Source: Epiperipatus broadwayi (taxonomy: Eukaryota; Onychophora; Udeonychophora; Euonychophora; Peripatidae). From it: a stretch of DNA of 64,000 bases. Shown here piece after piece: positions 1 through 11,400 of this stretch. A model generated the notes under the pieces. The model made no database searches. It had not been told where the DNA came from and saw only the letters and a list, made by a program, of their open reading frames with translations. Position 1 is the stretch's first letter. Each line of letters opens with the position of its first letter. A program made the translations under genes and the position numbers. The stretch is from assembly GCA_028023455.1 (NCBI GenBank), contig JAQFVV010000942.1, positions 62,001-126,000 of the forward strand, given 5' to 3'.

Positions 1-2560
1 CATCTATGTTCAGATACTATATGAATAATCACATAGTAATAACAGCTGCAACACAAGAACATATGGAATGGACATTAGAAATTTGTCCTGCTCTGTTTCT
101 TTAAGACATCCAAGAGTAATCAAAGGGTCTTCTTTCAGTTAATAGCAAACACCTTTCTGCAGCCTGCAGCAATATTATGGTAATATAAAAACTTTATTTA
201 CTCAATAAGCCAGGCATGATTAAAATTTATGCTTATGACTTTTAATTATTAATATAAAGTAACTGCTTCTAGATTAATATTAGTTAATCCATAAATATTG
301 ATGTAAAATTAATTTTTATGAATTATATTGTATGTTTTTTTTTAGATATAGATGAGTTATTAATTATTTTGTTTGATTTATATATCTTTGGTATAAATTC
401 TTTGTTTTTATTAATTGTGGATAGTTTGTTAGTATTAATTAAGCTTAAATTCTTTATATCATTATCACGTTACTGATTTTATATTCAGTCATATAATTAA
501 CAATCAGATTTTTTAAATTTATATATTCTAAAAAAACAATCAGATTTTTTAAATATATATATATATCCTAATTGCAACCAATTTGATTTTGCATATTGAA
601 TTAGGAAATATGAATAATAAAACTTCGATGAACTAAATACCATACAAGGAAATAGTCAATTGCTAAAAAAAATAACCTACAAAATTGAATTGTTTATAAT
701 TAAGATAAATAAATAGAAAAATCATTATTATTTTTGTGGATATAGACAGATATTTCAAGTGCCTAACTGACTTAACAATTGAGGGTTGCTCATGAAATAG
801 AATATAGTCAGAACTTGATCAGGAAAATTTTATAATTTATTATAATTTAAGCTTTATGTGCTCTTAAAGGAATGTTCGGGAAATCTGAAAGTTTTGATTG
901 CTTACATATAAATGTAATTATATTAGAAAGTATTAGGGTTCTCTTATATGAATAACTTAAATTATTAAATAATATACAACCAAAACCAAATAGAACAATT
1001 TCATACACTATATATATGTTTCAGATAATACATATCCTCATCAGACGTGTTAAAGATTGGAACACCTATATCCATGTTAGAATAGTAATATAATTACTTA
1101 TGTTAAAATAAAAATTTTGCAATCTTTTTATTTTAAGATGGGGAATTCATAAGCACGTATTTATAATTAAATCTCGTATCCAAATCAATTTATGACATTA
1201 AACACACACACATATGTATGCATACATCACCTTTTTACTTTGACAATTTAGTGAAAATAATTAATAGTTAATGATTTTTCAAAACATTTTTTGAAAATTT
1301 TTTTAAAACATCTGTTGAGATAGGTGGTGTATTTGCCAAAAGGCATTAAATAAAACAAGCTCTTAACTAAAGAGTTGTTAAAAAGAAAATTCAATATTAC
1401 ATAACTAACGAATAAATTTTTTTTATGCGAGTAAAAAGAAACTAAAGAATAAATGGTTACAAATTACATGTGAATCTTAGCAGAATATCAGCCATCACTG
1501 ATTTAAAATAACTTTTGAAATATAAAAATAAACCATAAATCCTGTGCCTTGAACGATCGCTCTTAATGCACTTCATGTTTGTTTTTGTTTTTTTATAGTC
1601 AGCATATCATTTTTTTCTGATCAAAACTAGAATGCTTGGAACTTGTGTTGCTGTCCAATTAAATATTGGATAGATGACTTGGCAATGGTCTGACTCTTTA
1701 AGAAGAAAATTCTAAAAGTCTCAAAATTTTACTCTTGAATTAAACTTTAAGATATGATAGTCTATTGGATTAAATATTATATCATGAGACTTTAACAATA
1801 TATAACTGAATGATATAAAAGATAGAAAGCAATAATTAATTACGACTACTTAATAGTTATAGTTACCAACTTGATTCATGTAGTCATTTTCTAAGTCCCT
1901 TATTATTGAACAATATTGCTTTCTAGCAATATATATATATATATGCGTGTGTGTATTATGTAATATAAGGGCATTAAAGTGCTATAGTAACATATTTTTC
2001 CAAGATAACTATTTTTCAGTTTTGAATTAATATTGAATAAACTTGATTTTTATTTTACAAGAGACTTGGATTTTTTTTTTGACATTTGGCCAGTTCAAAT
2101 AACCTTATAATATTAATCAGTAAATGGGTATACTGCTACTTTTAAGTCAAAACAAAGACAAAAACTATTAAAACCTTCATAATCCATTAACTGTCAAGTC
2201 TGATGAATATAGTCCACCTTTGTTTTTGTTCATCTGAGAACTTGTTGGAGAAATTAATGTCTTACTATGAGCTATTTAAAAGCTAGTTCGTCTTATATAT
2301 ATATAAAATTCTTATCTTTAATTTGAAATCACATTATTGATCAACTATTTGATTTATAAAATATTGCTATCTTTATAAAATACTTTTTAGTTATTATCAT
2401 TGGAAGTTATTCATAAAAGAATTTGGTTATTCTAGCATCATATAAAAAGATAAGAGAGACAATATAAAAAAAGACTGGAATCAGAATTGATGTAGGTGTA
2501 TTCACAATATAAACAAACATCTGTATTGATAAACATATAGTTCCATTGCCCCAATTATTT
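1..2560. other. AT-rich non-coding stretch
   Basis: No reading frame, RNA gene or repeat structure that I can support. It contains short microsatellites, for example (TA)n near 1927-1944 and a CA-rich patch near 1203-1212. It could be intergenic or intronic. Confidence 0.5.
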
Positions 2561-2634
2561 CAAGGTGTGTGTGTGACTGATGACGAGAGCCTTATGATGA
2601 TTGAGACCAATATTAAACAAAATGGCTGAAGATG
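2560..2634 (+). other. Possible first coding exon ending at a GTAAGT splice donor
   Basis: An ATG at 2622 sits in a favourable start context (AAACAAAATGGCT) and reads Met-Ala-Glu-Asp. The frame is then cut at 2634 by a perfect consensus donor GTAAGT (2635-2640). The upstream 50-60 bases are more mixed in composition than their surroundings, as a 5' untranslated region could be. Only four complete codons are visible, so no product can be named, and I found no partner exon downstream. A start codon near a chance GTAAGT is easy to get in 64 kb, so this is a weak call. Confidence 0.2.
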
Positions 2635-2957
2635 GTAAGTTAAAAAAATATGAAGATACTTGTGAAAAGGAAGACTAAGAGAAAATAAAAAAAAATTATT
2701 TGTATCATCAACAGTGCCTTCATTCTTTCATCAGAAAGTTAAACTACTGCAAACATTTTATATCTTCAATAAAAATTTCATATGACCTTTGCACTTTTCA
2801 CAATGATTTTTATTCAATTAATTATTTGACAGTTTTCACTCTATATAAGTATTTTTCAGAGCTGTAAAATACAATTATACTACATTTTTTTGTTTATTTA
2901 CACAATATACAACAACGGTATTTTGATATGTTTACATATACACATACACATTATTAT

Positions 2958-3126
2958 TTAATAATCAGAAAATAATAATAATTCTTTACAACAGCTATAT
3001 AATCAAATAATAATTTTATACATAAAAAGCTTTTTTCAGCACCTACTTTGGTGCCCTTTTCAAATGTTACTAATCTATTAGCGTTCACGAATCACCTGAC
3101 ATAATCCACCCAGTATCCAATAATGG
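2958..3126. repeat. Left arm of inverted repeat flanking the Penelope-like remnant
   Basis: About 165 bp that recur as a reverse complement at 3970-4142, roughly 90% identical by eye. Shared landmarks are TTCTTTACAACAGCTATATA and TGGTGCCCTTTTCAAATG. Penelope-like elements are known to carry terminal repeats that can be direct or inverted, which fits the coding remnant between the arms. Confidence 0.7.
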
Positions 3127-3147
3127 AATTAAAACAAACAATAATAA

Positions 3148-3731
3148 TATAAAACCCTCATATATGAAAGTGTAGCTCAATTGCAAAAGAATCACTTTAT
3201 TAAATTATATAAAGATTATAAATATAATCCTAAAACTATTAACAATATATTTTTTACTTCTAAAAAATCTATGGTAGATGATAAAATTTTTGAGAATAAT
3301 GATGGTATTGATAATGGTAATAATGAAAGAAATTGATTAAACTTTCATTATTATCCTAAGATTTATAATACTTTAAAGTATAATAAAAAATATACTGATG
3401 AGAATATAAATATTGGCTGGTCAAATAGTAAAAATCTTGATCAATTAATAAGTAATTATAGGTTAAGAGATAATTTACAGTTCAAAAATGGAATTATATA
3501 TAAAATTACATGTGAAATTGTAAAATGATTTACTTTGGGCATATTGGAAAACAATTAGAGATAAAAGCCAAAGAACAAAACAATGCTATTAAAAGAAGAG
3601 ATGATAAATCTGTATTATATATTCATTACTTGAAATATGGCCATAGAATAGATGCTACAAAAAGTATTAAATATTTAAATTTTATCAAAGATCCAAAAAA
3701 AAAGACAAATATGTGGAACATATCATATTAG
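3148..3731 (+). pseudogene. Penelope-like element, C-terminal end of RT plus GIY-YIG endonuclease, broken
   Basis: Penelope-like retroelements encode a reverse transcriptase followed by a GIY-YIG nuclease that nicks the target. From 3148 one frame reads through to a TGA at 3334 and resumes to a second stop at 3525. It includes a segment ending SKNLDQLISNYRLRD, like the conserved linker before the nuclease, then GIIYKITC. A one-base frameshift just before 3525 moves to the frame NCKMIYFGHIGKQLE, the counterpart of the CxxC...YIGxTGRxLKxR motif. It continues through SVLYIHYLKYGHRID, like the family's HxxxxxHxID block, to a stop at 3731. Only the last 190 or so residues of a normally much longer protein remain. 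One in-frame stop and one frameshift make it inactive. The inverted repeats at 2958-3126 and 3970-4142 enclose it. The assignment rests on motif spacing, not on a search. Confidence 0.72.
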
Positions 3732-3969
3732 AAATAATTTGACTAATTGTATGAATATTTATAAGACTTCTACAAATTTGTTTAATAACTGTTTGATTAA
3801 AAATGAATAAAAAATTATATCAGATTATATATATATAATTGTATATAAAAAGTACATACAATATTGTTTAACATATTGTTATGATATAGTCAATTGTTTT
3901 GTAATTATTGAATTTATATATGAGGTTTTGGTTTGTTTTAATTATTTATATTATTATTTGTTTTAATTT

Positions 3970-4142
3970 CATTATTGGACACTGGATAGTTTTATGCCGG
4001 GTGATTCGTTAATGTTAAATAGATTAGTAACATTTGAAAAGGGCACCAAAGCAAGTGCTGAAAAAAGCTTTTAATGTATGAAATTATTATTTGGTTATAT
4101 AGCTGTTGTAAAGAATTATTATTATTTTCTGATTATTATTTT
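3970..4142. repeat. Right arm of inverted repeat flanking the Penelope-like remnant
   Basis: Reverse complement of 2958-3126. Differences are scattered substitutions, for example around 4000-4015. Its outer end (GATTATTATTTTGTGG) marks the likely element boundary near 4142. Confidence 0.7.
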
Positions 4143-4390
4143 GTGGAAGAGCAGCATAAGGATTTTTATTCCATTCCAATTTTGACATTATTATTTATAT
4201 AAAATTTTGTTAATATTAATACATAAACACATACAATGAATCTAAAAAAAAACATAATAAAATATACCCATTTTTATAAAAAATACATAGTTGATTTTTT
4301 ACTAATTTTCAATATAAATAAAAGATAAATAGGAAAACATATTAATAATATTGGCTAAAAATTAAACTTACATTAGAAAAATAAATATGT

Positions 4391-4840
4391 GTCATGTGAT
4401 GTTTAGTGGATTAATACCAATTCTGTCTAATAGGATAGTGGTGGCTATGGTTATTAAAGAACCAAAGGCACCAAAATGTATGGGTACTGAACAGAGTTCA
4501 GACCTATATGACTATATAAGCTAATGAGCTTAGATTGAAAATATTATTGTGTTTTCAATTTTATTCTCATAAATTTGGTAGTTAAGTAGAAATAAAAGGT
4601 GGCTACTGGAGAGTTGCATTAGATCCTAAGATCTAGGTGCAGTGTTCTCAGATCCAAGGCTTCTCACTGACAAAGACCACAAGCCAGAAACTAGTCTGGG
4701 ATATTAGATGAGTAAGCACTAGATAGGGATTTTATGCCCAATCCTTCTGGCATTGATTACTCTGGCTTGTACTGAGTGTCAATACTGTATGGAGAATTTT
4801 GCCTGTTTTAATAACAGTTATGATCAAAAATAAGAAATAG
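4391..4840 (+). repeat. Family A repeat, tandem copy 1
   Basis: An interspersed repeat of about 450 bp. Landmarks in order are CATGTGATGTTTAGTGG, AATAGGATAGTGGTGGCTAT, GTAGTTAAGTAGAAATAAA, ACTAGTCTGGGATATT, and a final GGAGAATTTTGCCTGTTTT. It is followed directly by copy 2 in the same orientation. Further copies lie at 29872-30605, 30670-31155 (reverse) and 36338-36470 (internally deleted). No convincing coding frame was seen, so it is probably non-autonomous. Confidence 0.8.
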
Positions 4841-5225
4841 CGATCATGTAATGTTTAATAGTTTAATACCAATCCTGCTTAATAGGATAGTGGTGGCTAT
4901 GGTTATTAAATAACCAAAGGCACCAAAATGAATTAAGTTCAGACCTATATTATATGACTATATAAGCTAATAAGCTTAGACTGAAAATATTATTGTGTTT
5001 TCAATTTTATTCTCATAGTTTTGTAGTTAAGTAGAGATAAAAGGTGGCTGCTGGAGGATTACATTAGACCCTAAGATTTAGGTGCAGTACTCTCAGATCC
5101 AAGGCTCCTCACTGATGAAGTCCATAGGCACTAGATAGGGATTTTATGCACAAGCCTTCTGGCATCCATTGATTACTCTGGCTTGCACTCAGTGGCACTA
5201 CTGTATGGAGAGTTTTGCCTATTAT
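4841..5225 (+). repeat. Family A repeat, tandem copy 2
   Basis: Direct repeat of the preceding unit at about 85% identity by eye. It lacks a short segment after 5116, where the part matching copy 1's 4679-4713 is missing. The junction with copy 1 (CAAAAATAAGAAATAGCGAT) matches the normal start of a unit, so this looks like a true head-to-tail array, not two chance insertions. The 97-codon minus-strand frame overlapping it has no recognisable domain. Confidence 0.78.
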
Positions 5226-5374
5226 TGATCCATATATAAAATTATTATATATCATATATATATATATATTCACAAGTACTTTACATATTTTTAAAAAGTA
5301 GTACATATTTATTAAAAATTGTAAACTATTATATAAATAATAGAAGATATATGTATTTATGTAAGTATGCATAT

Positions 5375-5387
5375 ATATATTTTCATT

Positions 5388-5422
<35 letters not shown>

Positions 5423-5450
5423 GGGTGTGTGTGTGTGTGAATGAAAATAT
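5375..5450. repeat. Palindromic CA/AT/GT microsatellite hairpin
   Basis: A near-perfect inverted repeat. The left arm TTTTCATTC plus (AC)n at 5380-5402 is mirrored by (GT)n plus GAATGAAAA at 5424-5446. The loop is (AT)n plus GGG. It could extrude as a cruciform or arise from hairpin-primed synthesis. Confidence 0.8.
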
Positions 5451-6609
5451 AAAAATAATGTTACTGCATGTTTGTAAATTTGAAAAAGACTTTTAGATAG
5501 TTAAAACTGTAAGATAAGGAAATTAAATAAAAAGCAATGTGAAAAATGCAAAATAAAAATGACTTTTTTAGAAATTTATTTTTAATATTTTAAGACCCCT
5601 TGAATTTATTATTATATAATATATTACGTAAAGGTTAAAATTTCCCATAAGACTCATATGCAGAATTTTTTTTAAGGATTATACCCTTTACAAGTTGATT
5701 TATTTGATCAACTAAATATTATATTTTTTTAATATATTTTCTATAACAATAATAAAAAACCTTTCACCCTCAACTTATTCTCTGGACATGACTGTCTATT
5801 GCTTAAACATTGTACAGATTATATTGTTTTTCCATAATGTTGGTTAAAAAATTTTATTCAACTTTCAAGATTCTATTCTGCTAAATATGTCTCATCTCAA
5901 AATTTGAGTTTAACTTTGATTTTACATATGTTCTTTAGATAATAATAATCCAGAAGTTTATACATTTATTTCAATCCCATACACATTTTGCATTACTAAA
6001 ACTATTTATTTTCTATAGATAGTAAATCTTAATTTTTTTCCTATTCTAATAAGTTAAAAATACATCTGTTATTTTTCATTATCTCAAAACAATATAATAC
6101 ATTTTTTTCTTTTTAGTTGACAATAAAAGTATATTATTTTTTAATAAAATCAGAATTGGTAGCACACACATATATATACGATTAAATATTTTTTAAAGAC
6201 AATATGGTTAAGATATAGCATTCTGTTATTTTTACTAATTGAGTAATTTTGTTAATCAGAAGAATCTCCCTTCCCCCTTATAAAATATAATACCAACAAA
6301 TATATTATTGATAGACTAATGTTTGTTACTATTGCTTCTCACTGTATCTTTGTTTCTCAATATTTCTTCAAAATAACATGCAATGTTTCCAGTTTATGTT
6401 ATTAATATTTTTTTACATTAATTGTTATGTATTGTGATACTTTATTTACATTTGTGTAAGAGTTTGGTAAGCCCACCCATATTCTATTATAATGTTTTGA
6501 GTACTTGAATGCTTGGTAGATTTTCTATAATCTATAGCATAGTTCTGAAACTATTTTATAAGTTTTACAATAATATTAAAATAAATAATTACCGGTAATT
6601 TTTAATATT
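5451..6609. other. AT-rich non-coding stretch
   Basis: Nothing recognisable on either strand. Long T-rich runs suggest degenerated sequence antisense to A-rich elements, but no motif could be read. Confidence 0.45.
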
Positions 6610-7200
6610 TGAGTGTAATCTATTTACTGTGCTATAGTTATTTTCTATTCCAGCCTATTCTTTTAATTATTTGAATCCAAATATTTCTGTAGATGAGTTA
6701 TAATGATTGATAAATCTGCAATTTTTAATGTCTTTTTTATCACATTTCTTAAATATTAATATCATTACTATATTTTTATCAAACATTTGGTATATCTTTG
6801 TCATTTAAACATTTGATGTTATAGCTTTGCTAACAATTTTTCTATTTCTCAGCCCACTTTTTTTTAAAAAATATCTATAATAATTTCATTATTTCCAGGA
6901 GATTTTTTTTTCTTTATAGGTATAATTCCACATTTAATCTTTTTATTGAAAATACTTGGGATAAGGTGTACTTTATTTTATTTATTTATTGCTTTTATTA
7001 TTATGAGTTCTTGATAGATATATTCCATACATTTTATAATGCATTCGTTTTTTTTAGTAATAGTACTATTTTTTCCTTCTTATTGCTGCAAGAGCTTTTC
7101 TTCCAATATCAAAATATTGTTTTAAATTTTAAAACTATTATTTTTCTCTGAGATTTTCTTTGTTATTTGTTATTTATATTTTCTTATTCGTTATAATTCC
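6610..7200 (-). pseudogene. RTE-like LINE reverse transcriptase remnant, heavily decayed
   Basis: This aligns by eye with the better preserved antisense reverse transcriptase at about 45240-45850. Shared blocks, in order, are TAATCTA..TACTG..CTA, CTGTAGATGAGTTAT, AATTTTTAATGTC..TTTTATCA, ATATCTTTGTCATTTA, ATTTCATTATTTCCAGGAG, and TTCTTATTCGTTATAATT. These correspond to the N-terminal half of the reverse transcriptase of an element pointing left. No frame survives for more than a few dozen codons, so only nucleotide colinearity supports it. The 61-codon plus-strand frame at 6966 is a shadow. Confidence 0.6.
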
Positions 7201-7984
7201 AGATATTTAGTTCTTTTAAATAGATAGTTTTAAAATATTTTCATATTCATTTTATCTTTATACATTAACCAGCTTCAATTTAAAATTTGATTTTTTTGTT
7301 GTTGTTCTACAATGTCTGTGTTCATAATAGGCTATCACTTTTTGTATTGATCTTGCAATCAAGACTGAGCCACCTGATGCAAATGTAATTAGCATAGGTT
7401 TTATGTATGTGTGTAGTAAAGCAAATTCTCAATCAAGCAAATTTATATTTACATTAAAAATCATGTAGACAGTTTTTAAAAATATAATCATTAATCAGGT
7501 CATACTTTAAAAAAAATACAATAGCAATGCCATTAATTTGACTCTTCATTCTCAAAACTTTTTGAATTAATGAAATTGCTGCTAATAAATAGTTTAACAA
7601 TGCACAAACACACAATCATCCTTTCTAACATTCATTTATTTTTAAAGCAATCTCTTGCCTCTGGAAACTTTAATATTAAAAATAAGCAATAAATTCTCAT
7701 TGATAAGAGCAAAATTAGAAAACAATCTAAAAATGGGGATTGAAATATACTATTATCTAATAATCATTAAGTATTCAAGTTTTCTGTAGTGGGTACTAAA
7801 GTATAAAACTGCTCTGGTTACATTTAATATAAGTTGCATGTACACATATTTTTTGTGAATTATAAATAAACAAATTATTATTAGTTTCCCCATTTTTATT
7901 ATTATTATTGTCAATGTTTATTTTCAAAAAACTATTACAAAGCTATAAAACCAATGTTTAAATGATAAAAATATATCAGATGAA
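7201..7984. other. AT-rich non-coding stretch
   Basis: No supported feature. A slightly more mixed patch around 7310-7420 carries no recognisable motif. Confidence 0.4.
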
Positions 7985-8545
7985 TGAAAGAATGTACCAA
8001 TGACATTAGAAATTACAAGTCTATCAGTCTCCTGATAGTTTTATAAAGGATTTTTGCTAAGATCATTACAATTCATTTACAGAATCAAACAAAAAACAAA
8101 ATGGATTTAAAAATGATGATGACATAGATCATATTAATAAAATCATAAAAACAATTAATGATTATGTGCTGGCATTATGGTTGAATTTGTAGAATTATAA
8201 AAAGACAATTAACTCTATAACTATTTTTATGTTGTTTAAACTTTGAGACATCAAGACATAAACTCTACATAATTATTAAATTCTAAAAAGTATTTATCAT
8301 AATGATTACTGATACTAAAAAGATAATACTAATAATATATGCATAAGCACAGTAATGTGAATATCATATTTGCAGGAAGTATTTTGTGGGTTAAAATGGA
8401 AAGTTAAAAAATAAAAGATTATATAAGCCATATATGTAGTGTGGACAATACAATTGTTTTTCTTTTAAATAATGCTTCAGAGCTTCAAAAAATATGACTA
8501 AAGATTTATGCTAAAAAACTAAACTAATATTCAATGGTTTAAAAA
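7985..8545 (+). pseudogene. RTE-like LINE reverse transcriptase remnant, sense orientation
   Basis: Several LINE reverse transcriptase landmarks can be read in the expected order across different frames. There is a NY(K/R)SISLL-like block near 8005-8030, then KMDLKMMM with DHIN-like sequence near 8100-8140. QEVFCGLKWKVK follows near 8372-8408, equivalent to LQEVFCGLKWEAK encoded antisense at 44916-44950. Last is LNNASELQK near 8468-8495, equivalent to the helix after the catalytic YADD block. The YADD position itself is not intact (a DNT reading near 8440). There are many stops and frameshifts, so the copy is old and 5'- and 3'-truncated. Confidence 0.7.
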
Positions 8546-8658
8546 AAAACTATTGGTAATGCATTAAAAGAATTTATTATTTATAATACCATGATTCTTA
8601 ACAATGGTCAAACATTAATTTGTCCTTAATATTGTTTTCAATAATTAATAGTGGTTCC

Positions 8659-8973
8659 AATACAATTGAAATAAAACAACTATATAAAAATAATAAATAT
8701 TTTTCTTATTGAACCGATTTTCACCCTATTTATTGTATAAAAATAATATGTATATAAAAAAGGGAGGAGGGGGAAGTGTATATATGTTATTAGGTTATGC
8801 GATTATATAAAATTATTATGTAAAATAAACCTTAGAGGGAGTATTGATAGTTATAAGGGTCATGTGATTATATTAGAAAAGTGTATTTTGAAAAGACTCT
8901 AGTATAGGATGGAAACCGGTTCAATAAAGTAAATATTTATTATTTTTATATAGTTGTTTAATTTCAATGTATC
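8659..8973. mobile_element. 315-bp foldback/MITE-like element with about 69-bp inverted ends
   Basis: 8659-8727 and 8905-8973 are inverted copies of each other at about 85% identity by eye. Landmarks are AACAACTATATAAAAATAAT and TATTGAACCG. The 180-bp interior has no reading frame and includes a purine patch AGGGAGGAGGGGGAAG at 8760-8775. The structure fits a non-autonomous DNA transposon or foldback element. Target duplications could not be fixed because the flanks are low complexity. Confidence 0.68.
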
Positions 8974-9158
8974 TTATAATGAATTAAAAGTATATAAAAA
9001 AGATATTTAAAATAGCTATCAATTTTTGTTGAAATCTTCATTTAATATTTGATTCATAGCAAATTTGAAAATTTATTCCATTATTAGATATTACGGACGA
9101 AATATAATTTAGAGAAGAAAAAACTTTTTGAATAACAAAAATAAAAAAAGATTTTTGT

Positions 9159-9170
9159 GGGGGGGGGGGG
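9159..9170. repeat. Poly(G) tract, 12 G
   Basis: Uninterrupted G run in strongly AT-rich surroundings. Similar runs occur at 59367-59376 (C) and 63591-63601 (G). Confidence 0.95.
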
Positions 9171-9907
9171 ATTTAAACTTTTACATCTTGATAAAAAAAA
9201 AAATATTTAAGAATTTTTTTTTTTTTTAACAGCACAGAAAAAAAAATAAAACCTAAACTACAAGAAGATTAGCAAGCCTTCTTAACAAAATCAAAACTCT
9301 CTGAACCAGAAAACTATCCATGAAGTCAGAAAACAATATCCATTCACTAATAGGCAAGAAGAGACTTATAAAAGTATGTTTTATTGATTCTTAGTTGAGA
9401 CTCTGCTGGAGGGAAAATAACTTAAAGCTGCCCATGCTAAAATAAAATAAAAAACTAGCTCTTTTATGAAACAAAACAATATAATATATATTTTAAAAAG
9501 CATTTCAGTTGTAGATATTTTAAATTGCAAATAGATATGTAACATGTATTACATAATTTAACACGCCCATACAAATCTTGTGTTTGAATATAAAAAAAAA
9601 CAGTTTCTCTTTCATTTTATCTCTTTATATACTTACATGCCATGAACACTTGGAGATGTACTTTTATATAAGATACTTATCCTAGAGAGTATTGTTTCAT
9701 ACAGTTTAGTATTAAATATATTTTTGGAAAACGTATATATGCTTACACATAGTGATAACTATAGATATCTGAGGAAAACTTTCTAAAAAGCACAATCCCA
9801 ACTGAATTATATATTTTATTTTATATAAAAATATATTTATAATATATTATCAGAAAAAAAAATTTGCACCTTTACCCAGCGTTGGCCTTTTTGTAAGGAT
9901 TCACAAT

Positions 9908-11400
9908 AGTTATCATCATCAATTTGTAATCACTATTTTGATTTACAATCAATTATTCACTATAACGATTATTTTAAAAAAAAATTGCCAGCCATTTTGT
10001 AATACAGATCGAATAGTTCGTTATTAAAGTCATCTCATCGAAAAGCAAAATAGTGACTTTAATGTTGAAATTGTATGGCACATATTTAATTCATAAAATA
10101 CGTTATAATGCTGCATTCAATATTTTGATTATAAACTTAAAATATAATTAATGAATGTACAATAATTTTATTTAATTTTCATCCAGTGTTTCTATGAGAC
10201 AATTAGTACTTCATTAAGAACATATCCAAAGTAAAGATTTTCATTGTTAATGACTATAAAAACAAAAAAATAAGATTCATTCAATAATGAATGTATGTAT
10301 ATCAACATAATCATGTAAAAAAATAGCAAATTTAGTCTGCATAAAATTAAAAATCTACAGTACTGTATATATATATATATATTAGTTAAAATATTCAGTT
10401 AATTAATTTTAAATTAATTTTTTTCTATCAAATTGGAAGTGCTACCATCACTAATCTAAAATATTTTCAGTTTTAAAAAAAAGGGAGCTAAGAAGATAAA
10501 ATGATTTCAGATTTATACAATTAATATTAAAAATTATTAAATGTAAATTAAAAATAACACTCTGCTTTCTTGATTTTAAATCATCTCATAATTCTTTTCA
10601 GATATCCAAAGCAATGGGGACATTATTGCATGTGTAAAAAAATGCAGTACCAAGGAAAAAATATAATTTTCATTTAGCATAAAACTAAAAATAATTTTGG
10701 TTATATATACTGTGAATATTAAATTTTAAATTGTGATCAATATAAATTTTAGTTAAAATTTCAAACACTCAACTTTGGATTAAAATCTTTACTAATACTA
10801 ATTTCGATCAAATCAAAACTGCTATTCATCATAGTTGAATTGCATTTTTAGAAAAAATGTGAGGATGATTTTATGCAATTAATAATAAATTGTATATGAT
10901 AAAAATGCAGTATAAATAAAGTGAATGAAATGAATACCTTTAATTTTTATTTAAATGGGCCACAAAATATATTATGTTATTCGGTAAATTGCTATGTCAT
11001 TGCAAAAACGTGGCTATCACCAAACTTGATAAATAACATGTCATGACAAAAATTCTATTGTGTTTGTTTATTTAGAGAAGCACAATACACATTGTAACAA
11101 AAACAAATATTGATTATAATATATAAACTCAGAATATATTAAAGTTTTTTTTCTTTTTTTCAATATGCTGAAATTTTTTTTTAAAAGTTGATCATTAAGT
11201 TTTTATAATGTATAATATGTTTATTTGGATCTTATTACACTAGTGTAATGATAAATAACAAGTCTCTGTGGTCTGTCAAATGATTTGTTATGAAACATTG
11301 TTTTTTTAATTTCAATAATTTTATGTAAGTAATATAGTATGCAGTAATACTGTAATACAAATTTTAAAAAATAAAACTTCAGTATAGATTTTTTTTTCAG
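9908..11400 (+). repeat. About 1.5-kb non-coding segment, copy 1 of a diverged duplication
   Basis: This is colinear with 51745-53235 over its whole length. Shared blocks in order include ATCATCAATTTGTA, ACTATTTTGATTTACA, GATTATAAACTTAAAATAT, AACATATCCAAAG, TGCTTGATTTTAAA-type text near 10565, AATATTAAATTTTAAATTGT, and ATCAAATCAAAACT. Near the end are AAATAACAAGT and AAATAAAACTTCA. Copies have the same orientation and nearly the same length but many small indels. No protein frame is conserved between them. It is either an old interspersed element of unknown class or a segmental duplication. Confidence 0.72.
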
